In this document: in pieces, positions 44,577-51,866 of the stretch
Layout of the letters: every line of letters starts with the position of its first letter
Position numbering within the stretch: the stretch's first letter is position 1
DNA from: Pseudomonadota bacterium
GTDB lineage: Bacteria > Pseudomonadota > Alphaproteobacteria > Acetobacterales > Acetobacteraceae
DNA length: 64,000 nucleotides
Direction of reading: 5' to 3'
NCBI GenBank assembly: GCA_021808055.1
Contig: JAKBCH010000004.1
Coordinates: forward strand, 1-64,000
Program-made: the position numbers and the translations under genes
The notes under the pieces: model-generated
Told to the model about the DNA's origin: nothing
Databases searched by the model: none
The model's input: only the letters and a program-made list of their open reading frames with translations

Positions 44577-46133
44577 GTGTCAGACATCGTCCCCATCCGC
44601 ACCGCTCTCATTTCCGTGTCCGACAAAACCGGCCTCGTCGAATTTGCCCAGGCCCTGGCCGCGACCGGCACGAAAATCCTCTCCACCGGCGGCTCCGCCA
44701 AGATGCTGCGTGAAGCTGGGGTGGAGGTGACCGAGGTTTCCGAACATACCGGCTTTCCCGAAATTCTGGATGGCCGGGTAAAGACCCTGGTGCCACAGGT
44801 GCATGGCGGTATTCTCGGCAAGCGGCACGACCCCAGCCATATCGCCCAGATGACCGAGCACGGCATCGAGAGCATCGACCTCGTGGCGGTGAATCTCTAC
44901 CCCTTCGAAGCCACGGTGGCCCGCGGTGCGGCATTCGACGATTGCATCGAGAATATCGACATCGGCGGCCCGGCGATGATCCGCTCCGCCGCCAAGAACC
45001 ATGAAAGTGTCGCCGTTCTCACCGAGCCGGCGCATTACGCCAAGGTTTTGGAAGAGTTGGCGGCGCATGGCGGCACCATGCTTTCTACCCGCCGCAGCCT
45101 GGCCGCCGCCGCCTATGCCCGCACGGCAGCCTATGATGCCGCTATTTCCGGCTGGTTCGCGGCGCAGCTTGGCGAAACCTACCCAGAGCGCGTCTCTTTC
45201 TCAGGCACCAAGAAGCAGGAGCTTCGCTACGGCGAGAACCCACACCAATCCGCGGCCTTCTACACCTCCTCCCCGGCGCGTTTCGGCGTGGCCACCGCCA
45301 CCCAGGCCCAGGGCAAGGAGCTTTCCTACAATAATTACAACGACACCGACGCCGCTTTTGAGTGCGTGGCCGAGTTTGATGAGCCGACAATCGTCATCGT
45401 CAAACACGCCAACCCTTGCGGTGTGGCCAGCGCCGCCAGCATGTCCGCCGCCTGGGATTTAGCGCTCGCCTGCGACCCGGTTTCCGCCTTTGGTGGCATC
45501 GTGGCGCTGAACCGCACGCTGGACGAGGAAACCGCGGCCAAAATCGCCGCCATCTTTACCGAAGTGATTATCGCACCCGACGCCACCGAAGGGGCCAAAG
45601 CCGTTCTCGCCGCCAAAAAGAACCTCCGCTTGCTGACCACCGGCGGCGTGCCCAGCCCAACCGAAGAGGGTGTAACTTTCAAATCACTCGCCGGAGGTTT
45701 CCTGGTGCAAAACCGCGATGCCGGGCGCATCACCGCCGAGGCGTTGCAAATTGTCACCAAACGCGCGCCCAGTGCGGCGGAACTTGAGGATATGCTGTTC
45801 GCCTTCCGGGTTGCCAAGCATGTGAAGTCTAACGCCATTGTCTACACCAAAAACCGCGCCACCATCGGCGTGGGCGCCGGGCAGATGAACCGGGTGGATT
45901 CAGCCCGCATCGCCGCCTGGCGCGGCAAAGAGGCAAAGCTGGATTTTACCGGCTGCACCGTCGCGTCTGATGCCTTTTTCCCCTTCGCGGACGGGCTGGA
46001 AGCTGCCGTCGCAGCGGGGGCTACCTGCGTGATCCAGCCTGGCGGCTCCATCCGCGACAAAGAGGTGATCGAGGCCGCCGATGCGGCCGGAATCGCCATG
46101 GTGTTCACAAATATGCGGCATTTCCGGCATTAA
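44577..46133 (+). CDS. purH: Bifunctional AICAR transformylase/IMP cyclohydrolase PurH
   Basis: Last two steps of IMP synthesis. 518 residues from GTG at 44577, preceded by GGAG 7 nt upstream. An in-frame extension back to 44325 passes through the ZTP riboswitch and is rejected. N-terminal cyclohydrolase (MGS-like fold): [30 protein letters not shown]-terminal transformylase: [13 protein letters not shown], and KHANPCGVA with the catalytic Lys-His. Ends in the usual [12 protein letters not shown]. The substrate ZMP of the transformylase is the ligand family of the upstream riboswitch. Confidence 0.96.
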   Translation: MSDIVPIRTALISVSDKTGLVEFAQALAATGTKILSTGGSAKMLREAGVEVTEVSEHTGFPEILDGRVKTLVPQVHGGILGKRHDPSHIAQMTEHGIESIDLVAVNLYPFEATVARGAAFDDCIENIDIGGPAMIRSAAKNHESVAVLTEPAHYAKVLEELAAHGGTMLSTRRSLAAAAYARTAAYDAAISGWFAAQLGETYPERVSFSGTKKQELRYGENPHQSAAFYTSSPARFGVATATQAQGKELSYNNYNDTDAAFECVAEFDEPTIVIVKHANPCGVASAASMSAAWDLALACDPVSAFGGIVALNRTLDEETAAKIAAIFTEVIIAPDATEGAKAVLAAKKNLRLLTTGGVPSPTEEGVTFKSLAGGFLVQNRDAGRITAEALQIVTKRAPSAAELEDMLFAFRVAKHVKSNAIVYTKNRATIGVGAGQMNRVDSARIAAWRGKEAKLDFTGCTVASDAFFPFADGLEAAVAAGATCVIQPGGSIRDKEVIEAADAAGIAMVFTNMRHFRH

Positions 46134-46151
46134 TCGGGTATTAAGGAGTCC

Positions 46152-46595
46152 ATGCTGATGACCATGCCTTTTTCCCTGCCTGATTGGATGCCCGGATGGC
46201 TGGTCCTGGCTTTGGCCGTGCCAGCTTTGCTCTGGTTTCTGGCTTTTTTGATGGTGCCGTTCAGCGTCTTTGGCGTGAAAGCGCGGTTGGAAGCCATCGA
46301 GGGTGAGCTGGAAAACCTGCAAGAAGAATTGCGCGTGATGCAGATGCGGGCGGCGGGCATTCTCTCCACCCCCGCCCGGCCGATGGACAGCTACGAGGAC
46401 GTGCCGCATTTCGGCCAGCTAAAACGCGGCCGCACAACGCCCATTGATGAAGAACCAGTGGTAACGCGCGCACCCATTCCCAACCCCGCACCCCGCAGCG
46501 GCTTTGGAACACGCGATACCCTCCCCCGCGAACGGCATGCTGCGCCGCCAACACCACCGCCACGCCCACGGCGCACGGAACCACGGCTGGATTAA
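46152..46595 (+). CDS. Conserved single-pass membrane protein downstream of purH, function unknown
   Basis: 147 residues. One strong membrane helix (about 15-40), then a heptad-like segment KARLEAIEGELENLQEEL (cut here at 18 residues) predicting a short coiled coil, and a proline/arginine-rich disordered C-terminus. Downstream of purH by 18 bp with AGGAG at 46145, so very likely cotranscribed. No known domain. It could be a scaffold or envelope tether, but the sequence gives no direct sign of function. Confidence 0.7.
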   Translation: MLMTMPFSLPDWMPGWLVLALAVPALLWFLAFLMVPFSVFGVKARLEAIEGELENLQEELRVMQMRAAGILSTPARPMDSYEDVPHFGQLKRGRTTPIDEEPVVTRAPIPNPAPRSGFGTRDTLPRERHAAPPTPPPRPRRTEPRLD

Positions 46596-46641
46596 AGCCG
46601 CCGTGGTGCCTGTGGTATTAAATTACCACACACCAAACCCC

Positions 46642-46670
46642 TTGACCTTCCAGTGCGCTTTCATCATAAG
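46642..46670 (+). promoter_or_regulatory. Predicted rplM-rpsI promoter
   Basis: TTGACC (46642-46647), 17 bp spacer, CATAAG (46665-46670). It is 27 bp upstream of the rplM ATG. A 7 bp hairpin TGTGGTA / TACCACA (46611-46630) just before it may separate the ribosomal-protein unit from the upstream gene. Confidence 0.55.
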
Positions 46671-46696
46671 CCCCCCACTATTCTTTGGGTGAGCAT

Positions 46697-47161
46697 ATGA
46701 AAACGACAATTTCCATCAAGCCCGCGGACGTGAAGAAGGACTGGGTCTTGATCGACGCCGAAGGGCTGATCCTGGGCCGCCTTGCCGCGATCGTGGCAAA
46801 CCGCCTCCGCGGCAAACACAAGGCGACCTTCACGCCGCATGTCGATTGTGGTGACAACATCATCATCGTCAACGCCGAAAAGGTGAAGGTAACCGGCAAG
46901 AAGGCGGAAGATTCAATCTTCTACTACCACACCGGCTATGCTGGCGGTATCAAGGGCCGCTCCATCAAAGACCGTCTGGCGAGCAAAAACCCCCAAAGCG
47001 TTGTCGAGAAAGCGATTGAGCGCATGATCACGCGCGGCCCGCTTCAGCGCCAGCAGATGAAGAATTTGCACGTCTATGTTGGTCCGGAACACCCGCACGC
47101 CGCCCAGCAGCCGAAGACCCTCGACGTTGCCGCGCTGAACCCCAAGAACAAGAGGGCCTGA
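46697..47161 (+). CDS. rplM: 50S ribosomal protein L13
   Basis: Large-subunit protein, 154 residues from ATG at 46697, with GGTGAG just upstream; an in-frame TTG at 46685 is possible but less likely. Family sequence [29 protein letters not shown] and [14 protein letters not shown] is clear. It is followed 4 bp later by rpsI, the usual rplM-rpsI pair. Confidence 0.97.
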   Translation: MKTTISIKPADVKKDWVLIDAEGLILGRLAAIVANRLRGKHKATFTPHVDCGDNIIIVNAEKVKVTGKKAEDSIFYYHTGYAGGIKGRSIKDRLASKNPQSVVEKAIERMITRGPLQRQQMKNLHVYVGPEHPHAAQQPKTLDVAALNPKNKRA

Positions 47162-47165
47162 TTCC

Positions 47166-47657
47166 ATGTCCGAAACCAATAATGCTTTCGCCGGTCTGAA
47201 GGACCTCCAGGCCACCACCGGCACCACCCCGGACGCGCAGCCGCAGAAGCGTGAGCCCAAGCGCGATGCCCAGGGCCGTTCCTACGCCACCGGCCGCCGC
47301 AAGAACGCCATCGCCCGCGTGTGGGTGAAGCCCGGCAAGGGCGAGATCATCATCAACGGCAAGAAGGCGCCGGTTTACTTTGCCCGCCCCGTGCTGCGCA
47401 TGTTGATCACGCAGCCTTTCCTGGTGGCAGACCGCTACAACCAGTTTGATGTTTATTGCACCGTTAACGGCGGCGGCCTCTCCGGCCAGGCAGGCGCTGT
47501 TCGCCACGGCATTTCCCGTGCACTCACCCTCTTCGAGCCGGATCTGCGCCCCATTCTGAAGGCTGCGGGTTTCCTCACCCGTGACCCGCGCATGGTGGAA
47601 CGTAAGAAATACGGCAAGCCGAAGGCCCGCCGCAGCTTCCAGTTCTCCAAGCGTTGA
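47166..47657 (+). CDS. rpsI: 30S ribosomal protein S9
   Basis: 163 residues. The N-terminal 35 residues are an alphaproteobacterial extension. The core starts at [18 protein letters not shown] and ends in the tRNA-contacting tail RRSFQFSKR. Visible S9 motifs include [20 protein letters not shown] textbook terminator follows 6 bp after the stop. Confidence 0.97.
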   Translation: MSETNNAFAGLKDLQATTGTTPDAQPQKREPKRDAQGRSYATGRRKNAIARVWVKPGKGEIIINGKKAPVYFARPVLRMLITQPFLVADRYNQFDVYCTVNGGGLSGQAGAVRHGISRALTLFEPDLRPILKAAGFLTRDPRMVERKKYGKPKARRSFQFSKR

Positions 47658-47663
47658 TCTCAC

Positions 47664-47691
47664 AAAAACCCGGCGCAAGCCGGGTTTTTTT
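47664..47691 (+). terminator. Intrinsic terminator of rplM-rpsI
   Basis: Stem ACCCGGC / GCCGGGT with GCAA tetraloop, extended by A-T pairs and followed by a run of seven T (47685-47691). Confidence 0.92.
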
Positions 47692-47714
47692 ATGGCCTGT
47701 ATTCTGGCTTTGGC

Positions 47715-47743
47715 TTGGGGTTAGCCTGTGACGATGCTAGACT
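47715..47743 (+). promoter_or_regulatory. Candidate promoter of the molbindin gene
   Basis: TTGGGG (47715-47720), 17 bp spacer, TAGACT (47738-47743). The -10 matches four of six consensus positions. It is 31 bp upstream of the CTG start and just after the rpsI terminator, so the small gene appears to have its own promoter. Confidence 0.45.
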
Positions 47744-47773
47744 CTGGTCATTCCAGACCCAACGGAGGCAACC

Positions 47774-47980
47774 CTGAAGCTCAGCGCACGCAACCAGCTC
47801 AAAGGCACTATTGTTGAGGTGACGAAAGGCCAAACCACCTCGCATGTGAAAATTGATATCGGCAGCGGGGTGATTATCACCTCTTCCATCACCAACGCGG
47901 CGGTGGACGACCTGGCGTTGAAGGCGGGAGATACGGCCTATGCCATTATCAAAGCCTCAGACGTGATGATCGGCAAGTAA
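47774..47980 (+). CDS. Molbindin (Mop-domain molybdate-binding protein) with apparent CTG start
   Basis: 68-residue protein consisting of a single Mop/TOBE domain, which oligomerises to store or buffer molybdate. The sequence KLSARNQLKGTIVEVTKG followed by VIITSSITNAAVDDL and YAIIKASDVMIGK is canonical. The family N-terminus (M-K-[LI]-S-A-R-N) starts at a CTG codon, with GGAGG exactly 5 nt upstream. The only in-frame codons back to the TAG at 47738 contain no ATG, GTG or TTG, and the first in-frame GTG is codon 16, within the conserved core. CTG initiation, or a recent ATG-to-CTG change, is the best reading. Overlaps the 3' end of hpnK by 24 bp. Confidence 0.8.
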   Translation: MKLSARNQLKGTIVEVTKGQTTSHVKIDIGSGVIITSSITNAAVDDLALKAGDTAYAIIKASDVMIGK

Positions 47981-48742
47981 CGTTGCAAACTCCGCCACAT
48001 GCTCGTAACCGGGCATCAGCTTCACTAGCGTCTCATCCCGCCGCGTGGCCGGGTGGGTATAAATTTCGGTGCGACCATCCGGCAAATGTGGCAACAGGCG
48101 CTCAATGCGCTCGCGTGTCATATGGCCTGACCATTTTATCCCGAACACCTGGTCCGGTACCTCCAGCTCCCGCGCCTGCCAACGCAAAAGCCTGGTCCAG
48201 AGAAACAGCGCACGGTCAGCAAGGCTGATTTTCTCACCACATGCCGCCATCACTTCGGGCGGCTCAGCGGGCACGCGCAGCCGTTTCAGCCCATATTTCC
48301 GCCCCACCGCTATCATCATCCGCGCGATGGTGGGGTGCAGCAGAAAATGCTTATGCGCATCGGCATGGTGCAGTTCCAACCCCGTGGCGGCAAACGCGGC
48401 GAATTGCGCCTCGATCTCCGCCCGCAGCTCCCGCCGGGCCGCCGGTGAAAAGAAATACCGCACGCCCAAAGCCGCCTGATTGGTGGAAAACTTTCCATCC
48501 CGCCCGGTGATGTTTGGCAGCCGGGCATGTCCCAGCACCGAATCACCATCCACTAGCACCAGATGCAGCCCGACCTTGAGCCCCGGCAGCGCCTTTGCCC
48601 GGCGCACGGCATCCTCAGCCGCGGGGGAAGCCACCATCAGGCTCGCCTGGGTCAGGCAGCCTTCCCGGTTGGCGCGCTCCACCGCCTCATTCACGGATTC
48701 AGTCAGGCCAAAATCATCGGCGGAGAAAACAACCTCGCGCAT
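47957..48742 (-). CDS. hpnK: Hopanoid biosynthesis-associated protein HpnK (YdjC/ChbG-like deacetylase fold)
   Basis: 261 residues. The YdjC-like metal-dependent hydrolase fold is shown by FSADDFGLTESVN at the N-terminus (metal-binding Asp pair), GLHLVLVDG, and HHADAHKHFLLHP with further His ligands. HpnK proteins are encoded with hopanoid genes in many bacteria; the substrate has not been firmly established. DUF1178 lies 3 bp upstream in the same direction. It converges with and overlaps the molbindin gene by 24 bp. Confidence 0.87.
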   Translation of the reverse strand: MREVVFSADDFGLTESVNEAVERANREGCLTQASLMVASPAAEDAVRRAKALPGLKVGLHLVLVDGDSVLGHARLPNITGRDGKFSTNQAALGVRYFFSPAARRELRAEIEAQFAAFAATGLELHHADAHKHFLLHPTIARMMIAVGRKYGLKRLRVPAEPPEVMAACGEKISLADRALFLWTRLLRWQARELEVPDQVFGIKWSGHMTRERIERLLPHLPDGRTEIYTHPATRRDETLVKLMPGYEHVAEFATLLADHHV

Positions 48743-48745
48743 GGC

Positions 48746-49201
48746 TCAGCTGTCGTTGCGGGGCACCCAGGGGATGCGGGCGAAGGAGATGCCATCCTCG
48801 GCCAGCGCCTCGGCCTCTTCTTCGGAGCTTTGGCCGTAAATGCCGCGCGGCGCGGCTTCGCCATAATGAATGCGCCGCGCCTCGTCAGCAAATTCAGCAC
48901 CAACATAGTCGCAGTTTTTCTCAACCTCTTCGCACAGCTTTTGCAAGGCAACACGCACGGAATCCGGCAGCGCGCCCCCGGCGGCCTGGGGCGCTGAAGC
49001 CACGGGCGGTGGCTCGGCCAGAATAATCTCAGCGCCCTTGCGCGGAATGGCCGGCGCCATCAAAGCTCGCGCAACCTCAACACTGCCGCAAGCGGGGCAG
49101 GCAACAAAGCCAGACGCCACCTGCACATCAAAACCTTCACTATTCTTAAACCAGCCATCAAATTCATGGCCTGTGTCACAGCGGAGTTGATAATGGATCA
49201 T
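48746..49201 (-). CDS. DUF1178 family protein
   Basis: 151 residues. N-terminal MIHYQLRCDTGHEFDGWF with Cys, then CPACGS, giving a zinc-ribbon-like pair, and a C-terminal block AEFADEARRIHYGEA-PRGIYG followed by EDGISFARIPW. All are typical of DUF1178, a family of unknown function almost confined to alpha- and betaproteobacteria. The start overlaps grxC by 4 bp, a common neighbour arrangement. Confidence 0.88.
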   Translation of the reverse strand: MIHYQLRCDTGHEFDGWFKNSEGFDVQVASGFVACPACGSVEVARALMAPAIPRKGAEIILAEPPPVASAPQAAGGALPDSVRVALQKLCEEVEKNCDYVGAEFADEARRIHYGEAAPRGIYGQSSEEEAEALAEDGISFARIPWVPRNDS

Positions 49202-49455
49202 GGGGTGAGCAGCGCATCCAGCTCGCCCGCGCGCTCCAGCACCAGCAGGTCATCGCAACCACCAATATGGCGACCGTTGATAAAAATCTGCGGTACGGTG
49301 GTGCGACCGCCTGAACGCCGGATGGCTTCCTCACGCTGAGCGGAGCCTTGCGGCGCGCTAATCTCCTTGAAAACAGCAGACTTGCCCGCCAGCACCGCCT
49401 TGGCGCGCGTGCAATATGGGCAATAGGCTTGGGTGTAGATTTCGATGTCAGGCAT
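49198..49455 (-). CDS. grxC: Glutaredoxin 3
   Basis: Glutathione-dependent dithiol oxidoreductase, 85 residues from ATG at 49455 (alternative ATG four codons upstream at 49467). The active site is CPYC at about residues 12-15 from this start; the cis-Pro segment TTVPQIFINGRHIGGCDDL binds glutathione. It overlaps DUF1178 by 4 bp. comF is upstream on the same strand. Confidence 0.95.
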   Translation of the reverse strand: MPDIEIYTQAYCPYCTRAKAVLAGKSAVFKEISAPQGSAQREEAIRRSGGRTTVPQIFINGRHIGGCDDLLVLERAGELDALLTP

Positions 49456-49499
49456 TTCCGCAACCAATTAGCTGAGCGTTTGCCGAATGCAAGATATAT

Positions 49500-50231
49500 C
49501 TAACCCAAACGCAGGTCAGCCACGCGCGCCAGGGTAAGCACATCCACCCGTTTCGCTCCGCCCTCGCGCAATGCAACGGCGCATTGATGCGCGGTAGCAC
49601 CGGTTGTCATCACATCATCAATGATCAGCACGCGCTTGCCCGCCACATCAGCCCCGCGGCTGAGTGAAATGGCATCCGCAAGCTCCGCCCGGCGCTCCAC
49701 CGCGCTCAAGCCTTCCAGCTTGCGGGTCGCCCGCCAGCGGCGCAGAACATCCAGCCCCAGCGGGCGCCCGGTTAGCCGGGCAAGCGCAATGGCCAGCACC
49801 GCCGCCTGGTTATAACGGCGTTGGCGCAGCCTTGCCGCGTGCAGCGGCACCGGCACCAGCAGATTAGCCGATTGCAGCATCGCCTCACCTGGCCGCCGCA
49901 TAAGCCGCGCCAAGCCGTTGGCGGCTTCGCTCTGGTCGCCATATTTCAGCGGCAGGATCATTTTTTTGGCTGTTGCGTCATAGCGCAACGCGGCCCGCGC
50001 CATTTCAAACGCCGGGGTTGTTGCCAGGCAGCTTTCGCAATGGTGGGTCTTGGCGGCCTCCATCACGAAGGGCAGCGGCGCGCCACAGCAATCGCATAAA
50101 GGGGCGCTCACAAAATTCGCGGTGCTGAAGCATTTGAGGCAAAGCTGCCCGTCGCTCTGGACCGCCTCGTCACAAGCGAGACAAGACGGTGGCAAAACGC
50201 TATCCAAAACCCAGCGAAACAGGGGCTTCAT
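49500..50231 (-). CDS. ComF family protein (phosphoribosyltransferase-like)
   Basis: 243 residues from ATG at 50231. The N-terminus has a double zinc-ribbon pattern CLACDEAV, CLKC, CDCCG and CESC. The C-terminus has a PRTase fold with the PRPP-binding motif VLIIDDVMTTGAT. ComF in naturally competent bacteria helps import single-stranded DNA; competence in this organism is not shown. The ATG directly abuts the GTG of the divergent methyltransferase gene. Confidence 0.9.
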   Translation of the reverse strand: MKPLFRWVLDSVLPPSCLACDEAVQSDGQLCLKCFSTANFVSAPLCDCCGAPLPFVMEAAKTHHCESCLATTPAFEMARAALRYDATAKKMILPLKYGDQSEAANGLARLMRRPGEAMLQSANLLVPVPLHAARLRQRRYNQAAVLAIALARLTGRPLGLDVLRRWRATRKLEGLSAVERRAELADAISLSRGADVAGKRVLIIDDVMTTGATAHQCAVALREGGAKRVDVLTLARVADLRLG

Positions 50232-51008
50232 GTGCAGACAATCTTCGATTTTGACGCGATGGTGAAACACCGGAACAGGGCAGCGCGCCGGCTTGCGACT
50301 GTTCTTCCTGTTCTGGAAGACCTCACCGGACGCCTGCTGGACCGGCTGGACGACACCACAACCCGATTTTCCCGCGCATTGGATTTCGGCGGACGCGGAG
50401 CTGTGGCTCCGGCGCTCGTCGCCCGCGGCATGGTGGTGGACAGCGCTGATTTCTCGCCCGCCATGGCGGCTGTCGCCGGTGGCAGGCCCATCGCCCTGCC
50501 CGGCCCGGCGGATTTCAGCCTGACAGCCGAAGCATACGACGTCATCCTGGCACCGTTTTCATTGCATTTTCTGGACGATTTGCCCGGCGCGCTCATCCAG
50601 CTTCGCCGCGCGCTAAAGCCGGGCGGCCTGATGCTGGCCAGCCTGCCGGCGCTGGGCACGCTGCACGAGATGCGGCTCGCTTTGCTGGAAACGGAAGAAC
50701 AGCTCACAAGCCGGGTAAGCCCGCGGGTTTCGCCCTTCCCTGATTTGCGCGATTGCGCCGGGTTGCTGCAACGGGCGGGGTTCACGCATCCGGTCGCCGA
50801 TATCGAGGAGTTGAATTTCCTGTACGCCAATCCGCTGGCGCTGCTGCACGATCTGCGCGATGCTGGCGAAACCAACGCCCTGGCCGGGCGCAGCCGCACC
50901 ATTGCACCACGAGCATTGTTTCCCGCCGCGCTGGCAGCCCTGCCGCAAGCAGAAGACCGCATGGCGGTGAAGTTGCACATGGCCGTCCTCACCGGCTGGG
51001 CCTCATAA
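50232..51008 (+). CDS. SAM-dependent methyltransferase-fold protein, NDUFAF5/BioC-like
   Basis: 258 residues from GTG at 50232. The N-terminal MQTIFDFDAMVKHRNRAA is typical of the bacterial homologues of mitochondrial NDUFAF5, a complex I assembly hydroxylase. The class I fold is visible as ALDFGGRGAVAP (motif I), then DVILAPFSLHFLDDLP and LKPGGLMLASLPA. Function could be methylation or arginine hydroxylation; sequence does not decide. No intergenic space separates it from comF. Confidence 0.83.
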   Translation: MQTIFDFDAMVKHRNRAARRLATVLPVLEDLTGRLLDRLDDTTTRFSRALDFGGRGAVAPALVARGMVVDSADFSPAMAAVAGGRPIALPGPADFSLTAEAYDVILAPFSLHFLDDLPGALIQLRRALKPGGLMLASLPALGTLHEMRLALLETEEQLTSRVSPRVSPFPDLRDCAGLLQRAGFTHPVADIEELNFLYANPLALLHDLRDAGETNALAGRSRTIAPRALFPAALAALPQAEDRMAVKLHMAVLTGWAS

Positions 51009-51041
51009 CTTTTGGCGCGGCCGCCCCACCATCCCCGCGCC

Positions 51042-51794
51042 TCATAACAACCCCGCCTTTCGAAAACTCAGCCAGCGGCCATTGCCGACAATCACATGGT
51101 CATGCAGCACCACAGCAAGCGCGCTGGCGGATTTTTTAATCTCCTGGGTCATCGCGATGTCTTCATCAGACGGCGAAGGGTCCCCGCTGGGGTGATTATG
51201 CACCAGGATGATCGCAGTGGAGTTCAGCTCCAGCGCGCGCTTCACCACCTCGCGCGGGTAAACCGGCGTGTGCTTCACCGTGCCGGTACCTTGCGGCACG
51301 TCCGCCAGCAGGCGGTTTCGGTTATCCAGGAACAGAACCCTGAACTGTTCCACCTTCTCGCGCGCCAGCACGGCCTGGAGATATTCCATTAACCTGTCCC
51401 AATTGCTGAGAACCGGGCGGTAGAGCACCTCTGCTTTCGCCAGCCGTTGGGAGGCAGCCTGCACAAGCTTCAGCGCCGCCACCCCGGCCTCACCCAGCCC
51501 CTCAACACCCAGCAGGTCCGGCACAGGCGCAGAAATGGCGTTGGCATAGGAGCCGAATTTGGCAAGCAGCGCGCGGGCGATGGGCTTGGTGTCCCGGCGT
51601 GGCAGGGCCAGAAACAAGGTCATCTCGATTAGCTCATGGTCCGCCAGCGCCTCTGCGCCGCCCGCTAAAAACCGCGCGCGCAGCCGCGCCCTGTGACCAT
51701 CCCTGCCAACGGCCAATGGGGCCGGGCGGATTTCCGGCGACAGGCTCTTGATCATCGAAAAATCGGCAAAGCCATGCTGCACTTGCGGTTTCCT
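51042..51794 (-). CDS. radC: RadC family (JAB/MPN domain) protein
   Basis: 250 residues from ATG at 51794 (a start at 51815 is also possible). N-terminal helix-hairpin-helix-like region with LLGVEGLGEAGVAALK. The C-terminal JAB domain holds the metal motif HNHPSGDPSPSDED. RadC was once linked to repair, but its actual role is not established. It converges with the methyltransferase gene; a GC-rich hairpin (51014-51041) lies between the stops. Confidence 0.92.
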   Translation of the reverse strand, partial: RKPQVQHGFADFSMIKSLSPEIRPAPLAVGRDGHRARLRARFLAGGAEALADHELIEMTLFLALPRRDTKPIARALLAKFGSYANAISAPVPDLLGVEGLGEAGVAALKLVQAASQRLAKAEVLYRPVLSNWDRLMEYLQAVLAREKVEQFRVLFLDNRNRLLADVPQGTGTVKHTPVYPREVVKRALELNSTAIILVHNHPSGDPSPSDEDIAMTQEIKKSASALAVVLHDHVIVGNGRWLSFRKAGLL

Positions 51795-51866
51795 CATGAC
51801 GCCGCAAGGTGGCACAACTTTAAATAATTACAAAACTTTATTTATAACTTTATGATTGATAAACTA

